64,000 nt of DNA from an uncultured Bacteroides sp. (lineage in GTDB: Bacteria; Bacteroidota; Bacteroidia; Bacteroidales; Bacteroidaceae): positions 186,001 through 250,000 of the forward strand of contig CASENS010000052.1 in the NCBI GenBank assembly GCA_949289345.1. Reading direction: 5' to 3'. This document shows, piece after piece, positions 24,572 to 33,099 of the stretch (its first letter is position 1; each line of letters begins with the position of its first letter). The position numbers and the translations under genes are program-made. The notes beneath the pieces are model-generated. The model was not told the DNA's origin. It made no database searches and saw only the letters and a program-made list of their open reading frames with translations.

Positions 24572-27133
24572 TCATTCACTCAGCGTGTATTCCCCCGCCT
24601 CTTCCGTCACCTGCTTCTGAAGTTCCTCCAGCGTATATTCCTTCCCACTGAATGCTACCGTAGCAACAGGCGGTTCGAGGGTGACGGTGGCGCTGATGCC
24701 TTCCAGTTTGTTCAAGGCTTTCTCTACATGCATGCGGCAGTGGTTGCACATCATGCCGCTCACTTTGAATTGCTTTTCCATTGTCTTTTCTTCTGTTTTA
24801 GTTTGACATATATCCGTTAATTCTTCATCCTTAGAGAGCTTCTTTCTCCGGAGCCGCAGGCTGTTTGTCACCACGCTGACGCTGCTGAACGCCATGGCCG
24901 CTCCGCCTATCATGGGATTGAGCAGGAAGCCATTGATGGGGTAGAGCACGCCGGCGGCAATGGGGACTCCCACCACATTATATATAAAGGCCCAGAAGAG
25001 ATTCTGCCGGATGGTGCGCACCGTCAGGCGGGAAAGTCGCAGGGCTTCGGGTATCTTCCGGAGGTCGGAGGAGATAAGCGTCATCTTCGCCACGTCCATG
25101 GCTATGTCGCTTCCGCTGCCCATGGCGATGCTGAGATCGGCCTGTGCCAGGGCGGCACTGTCGTTGATGCCGTCGCCCACCATGGCTACCACCTTGCCCG
25201 CCCGCTGCAACTGGTGGACATAAGCGGCCTTCTCTTGTGGGAGTACGCCACTACGGTAGTGGGTCAGCCCCACTAACCTGGCAATGGCTTGGGCTGTCTT
25301 TTCATTATCGCCTGTCAGCAGATGCACTTCGATGCCTTCGGCCTGCAACGTGCGGATGGCATCGACGGATGAAGACTTGATGCGGTCGGCTATGGCGATG
25401 GCGGCCAAGGCTTCCGTCTCGTTGGCAAACCAAACGACCGTCTGCGCTTCAGCTTCCCAAGCTGAGGCGGCTTCTTGCAGGGCGGGAGCGATGTGTTTGC
25501 CTTGCATCAACCGGTGATTGCCCGCATAGTAAACAACGCCTTGACAGATGCCTTTCACGCCTTGCCCCGTCAGGCTTTCGAATTCGTTTATACGTACTTC
25601 TTCATTTCTCATTCTTAATTCTTCATTCAGAAGTATGGCTTCCGCCAACGGATGTTCGGACCTCTTTTCCAAGGCCAAAAGGATGGGAGCGGATTGCCGG
25701 GCTTCTTCGTTTGCCCAAAGGATGTGTTGCACGGCGGGATGCCCTTCGGTTACGGTGCCTGTCTTGTCCAGCACTACGGCATTCACCTTGCGGGCCGCCT
25801 CAAGGCTTTCGGCGTCCTTGATGAGGATGCCCCGTTCGGCTCCTTTGCCGATGCCTACCATGATGGCTGTAGGCGTTGCCAATCCCAAGGCGCAGGGACA
25901 GGCGATGATGAGCACTGTCACCAAAGCCAGCAAGCCGTGGCTGAAACCTTCCGAAGGGTCGAACACCATCCAGAGGATAAAGGAAAGCAACGCAATGCCC
26001 ATGATGACAGGCACAAAGACTGCGGCCACCTTGTCCACCAGCTTCTGTACGGGAGCTTTCGAGCCTTGCGCGTCCTGCACCAAGTGGATAATCTTGGCCA
26101 ATAATGTATCTGTTCCTACCTTCTCCGCACGGAAACGGAAGCTGCCTTTCTGGTTGATGGTGCCGGCATAGACTTTGGCGTCCTTATGTTTGGCCACAGG
26201 CACCGGCTCGCCGCTCAGCATGCTTTCGTCCACGTAGGAGCTTCCTTCGGTCACCACTCCGTCCACGGCGATGCGTTCACCGGGCTTCACTAAAACCGTG
26301 TCGCCCGGCTTTACTTGATTGATAGGAATTTCTTTTAATGAAGAATGAGGAATGAAGAATGAAGAATTTTCTTTCTGCGGGCTATTTGTTGCGCAGCCCA
26401 ATTCTTCATTCTTAATTCTTAATTCTTCATTAATAACCACTGTGACCGTCTTGGGTTGCAGTCCCATCAACTTCTTGATGGCTTGCGAGGTATTTCCTTT
26501 AGCCCGTTCTTCCAACAGCCGGCCTAAGAGGATGAAGGCGATGATGACACTCGACGACTCGAAATAGACATGCGGCGTGATGCCCCGCGAGAGCCAGAAG
26601 TCGGGGAAAAACAGGTTGAACACGCTGAACAGATAGGCCACGCCCGTGCTGCTGGCCACCAGCGTATCCATGTTGGCCGAGCCGTGTTTTAACTGCTTCC
26701 AGGCATTGCCAAAGAAAGACCGCCCCAATGCGAAGACTACCGGCGTGGAAAGTGCCCACGTGACCCAGCCTGCCCAAGACCTGTCCATGAAGCCCATGCC
26801 GATGATGGCGATGGGGATGGCCAGGAGAATGGCCCAAGTGGTGCGTTGCTTCAACGATTTGTATTTCTTGGCGTGCGCTTCTTCCACCTCATCCGCCGTA
26901 TGCTCATCGTGGCTGATGATAAGGTCGTAGCCTGCTTCCTGCACCGCATGTTGCAGGGCTTCGGGCGAAGTCTGAGCCGGGTCATATTCTACCAAGGCCG
27001 TGGCGGCCGCATAGTTCACGCTGGCTTGGCACACGCCCGGCTGCTTGTTCAGCGTCTTGTCCACGCGGGCGGCACAGGCGGCGCAACTCATCCCCAGGAT
27101 GGGGAAGGTTTCTTGTCTGTTAGTCTTTGCCAT
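24572..27133 (-). CDS. copA: Copper-exporting P1B-type ATPase with C-terminal CopZ-like domain and repeat insertions
   Basis: 853 residues from the ATG at 27133 (MAKTNRQETFPILGMSCAAC); the longer frame lacks sense before that. N-terminal HMA domain with CAAC, eight-helix ATPase core with CPCALGLATP (near residue 410), phosphorylated aspartate D456 in DKTGTVTEG, SEHPLAEAI with the HP pair, and GDGINDSAALAQADLSIAMG. It exports Cu(I). Three oddities: about 33 residues at 234-266 (NEELRIKNEELG onward) come from a 7-bp-repeat hairpin in the DNA; a related run NEELRMRNEEVRI lies near 500-512; and after the core a linker KDEELTDICQTK joins a second, CopZ-like HMA domain (GMMCNHCRMHVEKALNKLEG). The ATG at 24781 could also start a free 69-residue CopZ, behind an AAGAAAAG site. 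Confidence 0.93.
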   Translation of the reverse strand: MAKTNRQETFPILGMSCAACAARVDKTLNKQPGVCQASVNYAAATALVEYDPAQTSPEALQHAVQEAGYDLIISHDEHTADEVEEAHAKKYKSLKQRTTWAILLAIPIAIIGMGFMDRSWAGWVTWALSTPVVFALGRSFFGNAWKQLKHGSANMDTLVASSTGVAYLFSVFNLFFPDFWLSRGITPHVYFESSSVIIAFILLGRLLEERAKGNTSQAIKKLMGLQPKTVTVVINEELRIKNEELGCATNSPQKENSSFFIPHSSLKEIPINQVKPGDTVLVKPGERIAVDGVVTEGSSYVDESMLSGEPVPVAKHKDAKVYAGTINQKGSFRFRAEKVGTDTLLAKIIHLVQDAQGSKAPVQKLVDKVAAVFVPVIMGIALLSFILWMVFDPSEGFSHGLLALVTVLIIACPCALGLATPTAIMVGIGKGAERGILIKDAESLEAARKVNAVVLDKTGTVTEGHPAVQHILWANEEARQSAPILLALEKRSEHPLAEAILLNEELRMRNEEVRINEFESLTGQGVKGICQGVVYYAGNHRLMQGKHIAPALQEAASAWEAEAQTVVWFANETEALAAIAIADRIKSSSVDAIRTLQAEGIEVHLLTGDNEKTAQAIARLVGLTHYRSGVLPQEKAAYVHQLQRAGKVVAMVGDGINDSAALAQADLSIAMGSGSDIAMDVAKMTLISSDLRKIPEALRLSRLTVRTIRQNLFWAFIYNVVGVPIAAGVLYPINGFLLNPMIGGAAMAFSSVSVVTNSLRLRRKKLSKDEELTDICQTKTEEKTMEKQFKVSGMMCNHCRMHVEKALNKLEGISATVTLEPPVATVAFSGKEYTLEELQKQVTEEAGEYTLSE
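25596..25632. repeat. 7-bp-repeat remnant inside copA
   Basis: Plus strand reads CTTCTTC ATTTCTC ATTCTTA ATTCTTC ATTCAGA in 7-bp register. It encodes NEELRMRNEEVRI on the copA strand, where P1B ATPases normally have a loop of unrelated sequence after the HP motif. It matches the arms of the hairpin at 26335-26433 but has only one arm. Confidence 0.7.
26335..26433. repeat. 7-bp-repeat hairpin inserted in frame in copA
   Basis: Left arm 26335-26368 and right arm 26400-26433 are 34 nt each and pair with three mismatches; loop 31 nt. Arms are runs of GAAGAAT/GAGGAAT-type 7-mers. On the coding strand the element adds about 33 residues between PKTVTVV and EIPINQVKPGD in the actuator region, where other CopA proteins have only a few. 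Confidence 0.85.
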
Positions 27134-27168
27134 ACTTCTTCTTCGGATAGTTCCTGTTGATTGCGGTG

Positions 27169-27230
27169 CAAAAATACGAAGAATGGGGGAGAATAACGAG
27201 CGCCTGTTGCTGCAACTTGGTTGCAAAGTT
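27169..27230 (-). promoter_or_regulatory. copA upstream region: -7 box and GCAAC/GTTGC dyads
   Basis: A minus-strand TATTTTTG box lies at 27176-27169. Upstream of it are clustered dyads: GTTGCTGCAAC (27206-27216), CAAC-TTG-GTTG overlapping it, and TTGCAAAGTTGCA. They sit where an activator or repressor of copA could bind; no regulator is identified. The gap also separates copA from the HTCS gene ending at 27263. Confidence 0.45.
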
Positions 27231-27262
27231 GCATGATGTCATAAGTGGTCATTTCAGCAGGG

Positions 27263-30200
27263 TCAAGCCTCTTGTTTCTCTTTCCGGTTCTTTCCGCTTT
27301 TCAGCCGTTTCAGGTAATCTGTCGGCGACTCGCCGAATTCTTCCTTGAAGCATTGGCGGAAGTAGTACATGTTGTTCATGCCCACTTTGAACGCTATTTC
27401 CGAGATGTTGTATTTCCCTTCCAGCAGATACTTTTCGGCGTATTTCATGCGTATCTTCCGGATGTATTCGTTGGTGGACAGTCCGGTGACAGCTTTTATT
27501 TTGCGGTAGAGGGTCGAGTTGCTCATGCACATTTTGTCCGCCAAATAGCTGGTGTCAATGCGGTCCGAGTCCAAGTGTTCCGCAATGACTCCTTCTATTT
27601 TTTCCACGAACTCTTTGTCCGCTTTGTTTAACGATTCGTTGATGAAGGCCGACTTTTCGTTGAGTGCCGCGTGTTTGCTGAAGCGTTCGGCCAGTTTCTT
27701 GCGTGTTTGCAGCAGGTTTTCTATACGGCTGTGCAGCAGGCTTGCGCTGAAGGGTTTGGTCAGGTACGAGTCGGCGCCTCCCAAATAGCCTTCCTCCTTG
27801 TCCTTTATCGAGTCTTTGGCGGTCAGTAGGATGATGGGAATGTGCGAGGTGCGCAGGTCTTTCTTCAGTGTGCGGCACATTTCGATACCGTCCATTACCG
27901 GCATCATAATGTCGCTTACGATGATGTCCGGCAGGGTTTCTATGGCGATGTTCTGTCCCTCCTTTCCGTTAGCGGCCAGTTTCACTTCAAAGTGGTCGGC
28001 TAATGAGTCGGCTATGTAGTGGCCTATGTCTTCGTTGTCTTCCACCACCAGCAGGATGGGTCTGTTGTTGTGCGTGTTTTCTTTGTCGTGTGTTTTTTTG
28101 TTGGTATGCGGTTCATCATGGAGCGCATTGGGGTAGAAGTTGTCCGTGAGGAGGCTTACGCAGAATGTGCTTCCTGCGTGTGGCTGGCTTGTCACGTGTA
28201 TTTCGCCTTCATGCAGCTCTACCAAGCTTTTTACCAACGACAGTCCAATGCCTGTGCCCGATGCTTGGTGGTCGCTTCCTTCCTGGTAATAGCGGTCGAA
28301 AATGTGGGGCAGGGCATTGGAACTGATGCCATAACCCGTGTCGCTTACAGTGATGTCGGTAAAGGTTGTTCCGTTGCGTTCGTTCAGGCTGACATCTATG
28401 TGGATAGTCCCTTTTTCGGTGTATTTGATGGCGTTGGAAATCAAGTTGTCTAAGATGATCTGTATTACTTCCTTGTCGAAGTATATGGTGATGTCTTCCG
28501 GGTGAGCCGTCAGCCGGATGTCTACTTCTTTGTTGCGGTTCAGCTCGATGTATTTCAGTCCTGTTTCGCGTACGGCCGTGACGATGTTGCTTCGGTTGAC
28601 ACAGAGCTTTCGGTTGCGGGTTTCCGCCTTACGGAACTCTAATAGTTGGTTTATCAGGTTCAGCAGCCGGATGGCGCTTTGGTAGATGACGGAAATCTTC
28701 TGCGAGTCTTTCTCCGACAGGGAGTTGCGTCTCTGCAGGTCTTCCAGCGGACCCACTATTAAGGTGAGTGGTGTGCGTAGTTCGTGCGTGATGTTGGCGT
28801 AGAACCGAAGTCGCTCGTTGTTGAGCTCTTGTTCATGTTCGTGGCTTTGCTTCTCCAGTTTGTACAGTGACTCGGCTTTCAACCTTTTTTTATAAATGTA
28901 GGCAATGAGTGTGAGAATGCCTAAACTGAGTAGTACATACAACGTTTTTGCCCACCCGGTGAGCCATAGGGGCGGGTGGATGGTGATGTTGAGCGAGGCG
29001 GTTTGTTCCGACCAGTCTTGGTTTCGCATGCGCGCTTTTACCATGAACCGGTAGTTGCCCGGTGGCAGATTGTGGAAGGTGGCGTTGTTGGGACTGGTGG
29101 AGATATACCACGAATTATCCATACCCTTCATCTGGTAAGCGTATTCCACTTGGCTCACCAGCGCATAGTTCTGTATGTTGAACGACAGGGTGAAACTGTT
29201 TTGTTTATAGGCCAGGTCAATGTCTTGCTGCCCGTTGGTCAGCAGGATGGATTGATTGGGATCTATGGTATATCCGGATGTAGTGAATGGCGATGTTTTC
29301 AAGTGTGTGATGAATACAGGAGGCGCCTGCCGTTCTTTCAACACGTTTTCCGGGTTGAAGTAACACAAGCCATTGATGGAGCCGAAGTAGCAGTTTCCTT
29401 CGTTGTCGGTAGTGACACATCCGCTGTAAAAGCTGCCCGTGGGGAGGTTGTCGTGGTGGTCATAGTTTCTTATTTGTCCATTGTTTGGATTGAGGCAGCT
29501 GATACCGCGGTTGGTGCTCATCCAGATGTTGCCTGCCTTGTCTTCCGTGATGGCGCGTATGTGGGTGTTTTCCAATCCGTCTTCGCGCCGGTAGACGCGA
29601 TATTCCTGTTCCGTGAGTGAAGGGAAGCATGCGAGTCCTTCGCCGGTGGCTGCCCAAAGGCGGTGACGGCTGTCTTCGTAAAGGTGGTTGATGGTGTTCG
29701 ACGGAAAGTCGGCCTGTACATTAAACAGTTTCCGCAGGTTGAGCGACGCATCGTACAGTGCCAGTCCGGAACCAAAGAAACCTACCCAAATCTGTCCTTG
29801 CGAGTCCTTCAGTACATATCTCACTTGGTTGTTCTCCCGCTCGTAGTGTCCTGTTGTTCGTTGGGTCTTCCGGTCTATTTGATAAATGCCTTCACTGGTA
29901 CCTACCCAAATGTGTCCGTCCCGGTCCTCAAAAAACGAACGTACATCTGTATGCGTCCTTTTGTTTAATTGTAACTTCTTGATTGATAGATGGCTATTAC
30001 CTATCCCTGAATTTCGTGGTATGTAGGCGATGCCTCCATAGAATAGTCCGAACCACAGGCCTCCTTCAGAGTCGCGCATGGCAGCCTGTACGGTGTTGCC
30101 TTCCAGGGGGCTGTTATTCCGGTTGTAGGTGGCTGTCAGTTTTTCGTCTTCGAAGACATTGATGCCGTCTCCGTCTGTCCCTATCCAGAGTTTTCCGTCA

Positions 30201-31336
30201 TTGTCCAGGCAGACGGCTGAGGCGATACGGTTCGTCATTCGTTTTCCGGTTGAGGCGAAAGGGGAATATTGGTAGGCGTTGAATAGGGGTGCGCTTTGCC
30301 GGATAAAGTTGATGCCTCCTCCCCAAGTCCCGGCCCACACATTGTCGTACGAGTCTTGGAAAATGCAGCGGATGCTGGCGTTTGTCAGGCTATACGTGTC
30401 ATTTCCTTCCCGTATAAAGGAGATGGAGGGTTCCTGGAAGAGGTGTTGTGAAAGGTCCAGGATGGCTATTCCGCCAAATTCAGTGGCTATCCACAGCTTG
30501 TTGTCATTCAGTTGATGGATGTCATACACACGGTTTGGAATGCCTTCTTGTGGATTGTTCAGAGGCTTGAAGCTGTCTGATTGCGGGTTATAGAGTGCCA
30601 GCCCTTTGTCTGTGCCTAACCATACGTTGCCGCTGCGGTCTTTGTAGATACACAACACTGAATTGCTTGGAATACTGTTCGGGTCGGAAGGGTCGTGTTG
30701 GAAATTCTTTACCTTTCTGTCTTTGGTGGACAGTACGCTGAAACCGTCTCTCACATGTCCGATGTACAGCAGTCCGTTGCCTCCGTCGGCTATCGACCAG
30801 ATGCTGTTGCTGGGCAAATCCGGCACGGTGCTTGTGTTGAAGTGGATGAACTGCTGTTGCTGTTTGTCGAAATATTCCACACCTTTCCAGAAAGTCCCCA
30901 GCCAGATATTTCCGTCTTCAGCAGGTATTATGTCGGTAATGTCATCGGTAATCAGGCTTTCCGGGTTTTGCGGGTCGTGCCTGTAGGTATGGAAGGTGTT
31001 GGTGGCGTAGTTATAGGCGTTCAGTCCCGAGCGTTGGGTCGCTATCCATAGCACGGAGTCCACAGGGTCGTCCATGATGCAGTTCAGTTCGTTGCCGGTG
31101 ATGCTTTGTCGGCCGCTGTTTTCATCTTTATAATAAGGTATAAAATGGATACCGTCGAATTTGTTCAACCCTTCTTCCGTGGCAAACCACAGGAAGCCTT
31201 CCTTATCTTGCGCGATGCTGACGACATAGTTGCTCGAAAGTCCTTCTTTCATGCCTAATTGGCTGATGGTGTAAGGCTGCCCGGTCAGCGTTTGTGCGAT
31301 GAGGCAGAAAGCGGAAAGCAGTAGTATATTCTTCAT
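27263..31336 (-). CDS. Hybrid two-component system regulator (HTCS) of the polysaccharide locus
   Basis: 1357 residues from the ATG at 31336, which gives the signal peptide MKNILLLSAFCLIAQTLTG; the open frame upstream is not coding-like. A periplasmic sensor of beta-propeller repeats (GFLWFATEEGLNKFDG, VWLGTDKGLALYNP, IWVGTSEGIYQIDR and others) and a Y_Y_Y domain (about residues 735-770) precede a membrane helix near 800. Inside the cell come HisKA (NITHELRTPLTLI, histidine near 847), HATPase (DTGYGISSNALPHIFDRYYQ), a receiver (VSDIMMPVMDGIE, aspartate near 1139) and an AraC-type HTH at the end. HTCS proteins bind an oligosaccharide in the periplasm and activate nearby susC/susD and enzyme genes. 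It is divergent from the SusC operon. Ligand is probably a pectic fragment, by context. Confidence 0.96.
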   Translation of the reverse strand: MKNILLLSAFCLIAQTLTGQPYTISQLGMKEGLSSNYVVSIAQDKEGFLWFATEEGLNKFDGIHFIPYYKDENSGRQSITGNELNCIMDDPVDSVLWIATQRSGLNAYNYATNTFHTYRHDPQNPESLITDDITDIIPAEDGNIWLGTFWKGVEYFDKQQQQFIHFNTSTVPDLPSNSIWSIADGGNGLLYIGHVRDGFSVLSTKDRKVKNFQHDPSDPNSIPSNSVLCIYKDRSGNVWLGTDKGLALYNPQSDSFKPLNNPQEGIPNRVYDIHQLNDNKLWIATEFGGIAILDLSQHLFQEPSISFIREGNDTYSLTNASIRCIFQDSYDNVWAGTWGGGINFIRQSAPLFNAYQYSPFASTGKRMTNRIASAVCLDNDGKLWIGTDGDGINVFEDEKLTATYNRNNSPLEGNTVQAAMRDSEGGLWFGLFYGGIAYIPRNSGIGNSHLSIKKLQLNKRTHTDVRSFFEDRDGHIWVGTSEGIYQIDRKTQRTTGHYERENNQVRYVLKDSQGQIWVGFFGSGLALYDASLNLRKLFNVQADFPSNTINHLYEDSRHRLWAATGEGLACFPSLTEQEYRVYRREDGLENTHIRAITEDKAGNIWMSTNRGISCLNPNNGQIRNYDHHDNLPTGSFYSGCVTTDNEGNCYFGSINGLCYFNPENVLKERQAPPVFITHLKTSPFTTSGYTIDPNQSILLTNGQQDIDLAYKQNSFTLSFNIQNYALVSQVEYAYQMKGMDNSWYISTSPNNATFHNLPPGNYRFMVKARMRNQDWSEQTASLNITIHPPLWLTGWAKTLYVLLSLGILTLIAYIYKKRLKAESLYKLEKQSHEHEQELNNERLRFYANITHELRTPLTLIVGPLEDLQRRNSLSEKDSQKISVIYQSAIRLLNLINQLLEFRKAETRNRKLCVNRSNIVTAVRETGLKYIELNRNKEVDIRLTAHPEDITIYFDKEVIQIILDNLISNAIKYTEKGTIHIDVSLNERNGTTFTDITVSDTGYGISSNALPHIFDRYYQEGSDHQASGTGIGLSLVKSLVELHEGEIHVTSQPHAGSTFCVSLLTDNFYPNALHDEPHTNKKTHDKENTHNNRPILLVVEDNEDIGHYIADSLADHFEVKLAANGKEGQNIAIETLPDIIVSDIMMPVMDGIEMCRTLKKDLRTSHIPIILLTAKDSIKDKEEGYLGGADSYLTKPFSASLLHSRIENLLQTRKKLAERFSKHAALNEKSAFINESLNKADKEFVEKIEGVIAEHLDSDRIDTSYLADKMCMSNSTLYRKIKAVTGLSTNEYIRKIRMKYAEKYLLEGKYNISEIAFKVGMNNMYYFRQCFKEEFGESPTDYLKRLKSGKNRKEKQEA

Positions 31337-31360
31337 GGATTCGATTTGCTGTTTGTTCCA

Positions 31361-31368
31361 CAAAAGTA
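31361..31368 (-). promoter_or_regulatory. -7 box of the HTCS gene
   Basis: Minus strand TACTTTTG, 24 bp before the ATG at 31336. No -33 TTG at the proper distance. Confidence 0.5.
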
Positions 31369-31414
31369 CAAAAAGAACGTTTAATATAGGAGAAAATAGC
31401 TTATAAATCGTGCA

Positions 31415-31482
31415 TTGACTGATTTGTATACCTTTGTTGACCGATTTGTAACGCTTCTTTATAGGCTTTAAACTTATTTTTG
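31415..31482 (+). promoter_or_regulatory. Candidate HTCS binding site and promoter of the SusC/SusD operon
   Basis: TTGACTGATTTGTA (31415-31428) and TTGACCGATTTGTA (31437-31450) form a direct repeat with one mismatch in 14, exactly 22 bp apart. A -7 box TATTTTTG follows at 31475-31482, 25 bp after the second copy, and no proper -33 TTG is present, as expected of an activator-dependent promoter. Direct repeats spaced two turns apart suit the two HTH motifs of AraC-type domains. Binding by the divergent HTCS is inference. Confidence 0.65.
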
Positions 31483-31547
31483 CAATGCCGGCCGTGGTGG
31501 GTCGGTTTATATAATAACATTTGTTTAACGTTAAAAGATAGTATTTT

Positions 31548-33074
31548 ATGAAGAAGCATTTCTTTAATGCCATGTCTTTCCTGGCATTTTTTTCGCTCGC
31601 TTTATGGACTACAGGTTGTAGCGATGATGACGGCTTCGCGGATGTGGACGGACAGAATCCTGCCATGACGTTGGTGACCGACCATATCCAGTCGGCTGCC
31701 GGTCGTAGCTTTACCATCGAAGGAACGCTGACCGACACAGACGGCATTGCAACCATTTCTTTAGTATGTCCGGATTTGTATTTGAACAAGACCATTGATT
31801 TGATTGAAATCTATGGCGAACCGCAGACTACGTATGAGTTAAGTTATTCCTACGAACTTGACCGAAACGAACTGGGTGAGAGCTTTACGATTACAGTGAC
31901 GGTGACCGATGTGGGCGGTCGTCAAGTGTCGCAAGACGTATTGGTGACGATGGACGGTGACTTCGAGAACCCGGTATTTACCGTTGAGCCGGCTACGGAA
32001 CTGACCGTACTGATTGCTACTGAAACCGGCTTTACGCTGAATCTTTCGGTAAGCGATGACCGTGCTTTGAACTATGTACAGCTTGACATCCCCGGGCTTC
32101 CCGGTTATGAAAACATGCGTTTTGAAGCCAATGGCCAGACTTCGTTGGACATTTCTCAACGCATCACTTTCCCCAGTGAGGAAGCTACGTATGAGATGAC
32201 GGTGACCGCAGTAGACATGATGGGTAATGAGGATGTACGTACCAGCACTATCACGGTGTCGGAGATGCAGGATTTCCCCAAGATGTATCTGGCTGATGTG
32301 GCTACAGTAGCTGAACTGAACAGCGATGTCTTCGGTGTGCCGATGGTTATTAATCATCCGGATGAATACCAATACCGTGCCCGCTACTACAACAAGGCTG
32401 CCGGTACCGAAATCTTCTTCCTCCCGCAGAAGACAGACTTTGCTCCGATTTGCTTCGGTCTCGACCCGAACGACAACACCAAATTGACGTATGATCCGGA
32501 AATTGCCCAACCCATTGTACTCGAAGAGGCTGGTGTTTATTATGAAATCGATATCAATGTGATGGACTTGACGTATAGCATGCGCACGTATTCGGTAGAC
32601 GAGGCTACCAGCCCGATGGGTCACTATACGTATGGCACTGCTTGCTTCGACCGCTGGGAGAACGGAACGGAATACATCGACTTCTTTATCGGCTGGGGCA
32701 ATTCACCTCAAGATGCCGGTAACCATCTGTTTGTACAGGATGCTGATAACCCGCACCTCTTCTATTATCCTTCCGAAGGCACTTGGACGCTGACTGCCGG
32801 TGAGGAAATGAACTTCATGATTTCCAATTATCACCCTGATGGCTGGTGGGATCATGTAGAGTGGCGTTGTGATGATTCTACAGAACCGGAGAAGTTCGGC
32901 TACTTCAGCAAGAAGAACGATGTGAACCCGAATTGGGAAGGAACCAACCAACGTTGGGAAGACGGAACCCCAGTAGGTGATAATTGGATGAAGCCAAAAG
33001 TCAATGTGGGTGGTAACTACCGTTTTGAGTTCGACGCTCATCTGGGACGCGGTAAGATTGTTCCGGCTAATTGA
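31548..33074 (+). CDS. Surface glycan-binding lipoprotein (SGBP, SusE/F-position protein)
   Basis: 508 residues. Lipoprotein signal with cysteine in LWTTGCSDDDG; the acidic residues after the cysteine fit the Bacteroides surface-export signal. Two or three Ig-like beta domains follow (FTIEGTLTDTDGIATISLV, FTITVTVTDVGGRQVSQDV, GFTLNLSVSDDRALNYVQLD), then a tryptophan-rich C-terminal domain (ACFDRWENGTEYIDFFIGWG, YHPDGWWDHVEWRCDD, NWEGTNQRWED) suited to stacking on sugars. No catalytic motif. It is the first gene of the operon, before SusC, whereas SGBPs usually follow SusD. Ligand not determined; pectic glycan by context. Confidence 0.82.
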   Translation: MKKHFFNAMSFLAFFSLALWTTGCSDDDGFADVDGQNPAMTLVTDHIQSAAGRSFTIEGTLTDTDGIATISLVCPDLYLNKTIDLIEIYGEPQTTYELSYSYELDRNELGESFTITVTVTDVGGRQVSQDVLVTMDGDFENPVFTVEPATELTVLIATETGFTLNLSVSDDRALNYVQLDIPGLPGYENMRFEANGQTSLDISQRITFPSEEATYEMTVTAVDMMGNEDVRTSTITVSEMQDFPKMYLADVATVAELNSDVFGVPMVINHPDEYQYRARYYNKAAGTEIFFLPQKTDFAPICFGLDPNDNTKLTYDPEIAQPIVLEEAGVYYEIDINVMDLTYSMRTYSVDEATSPMGHYTYGTACFDRWENGTEYIDFFIGWGNSPQDAGNHLFVQDADNPHLFYYPSEGTWTLTAGEEMNFMISNYHPDGWWDHVEWRCDDSTEPEKFGYFSKKNDVNPNWEGTNQRWEDGTPVGDNWMKPKVNVGGNYRFEFDAHLGRGKIVPAN

Positions 33075-33099
33075 TAATTGTAACATTAAAATCGAAGAT

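Noticed and set aside
27263-31795. Longer version of the HTCS protein starting upstream of 31336
   Set aside because: The extra part runs through the divergent promoter region and into antisense of the SGBP gene; the signal peptide begins at 31336.
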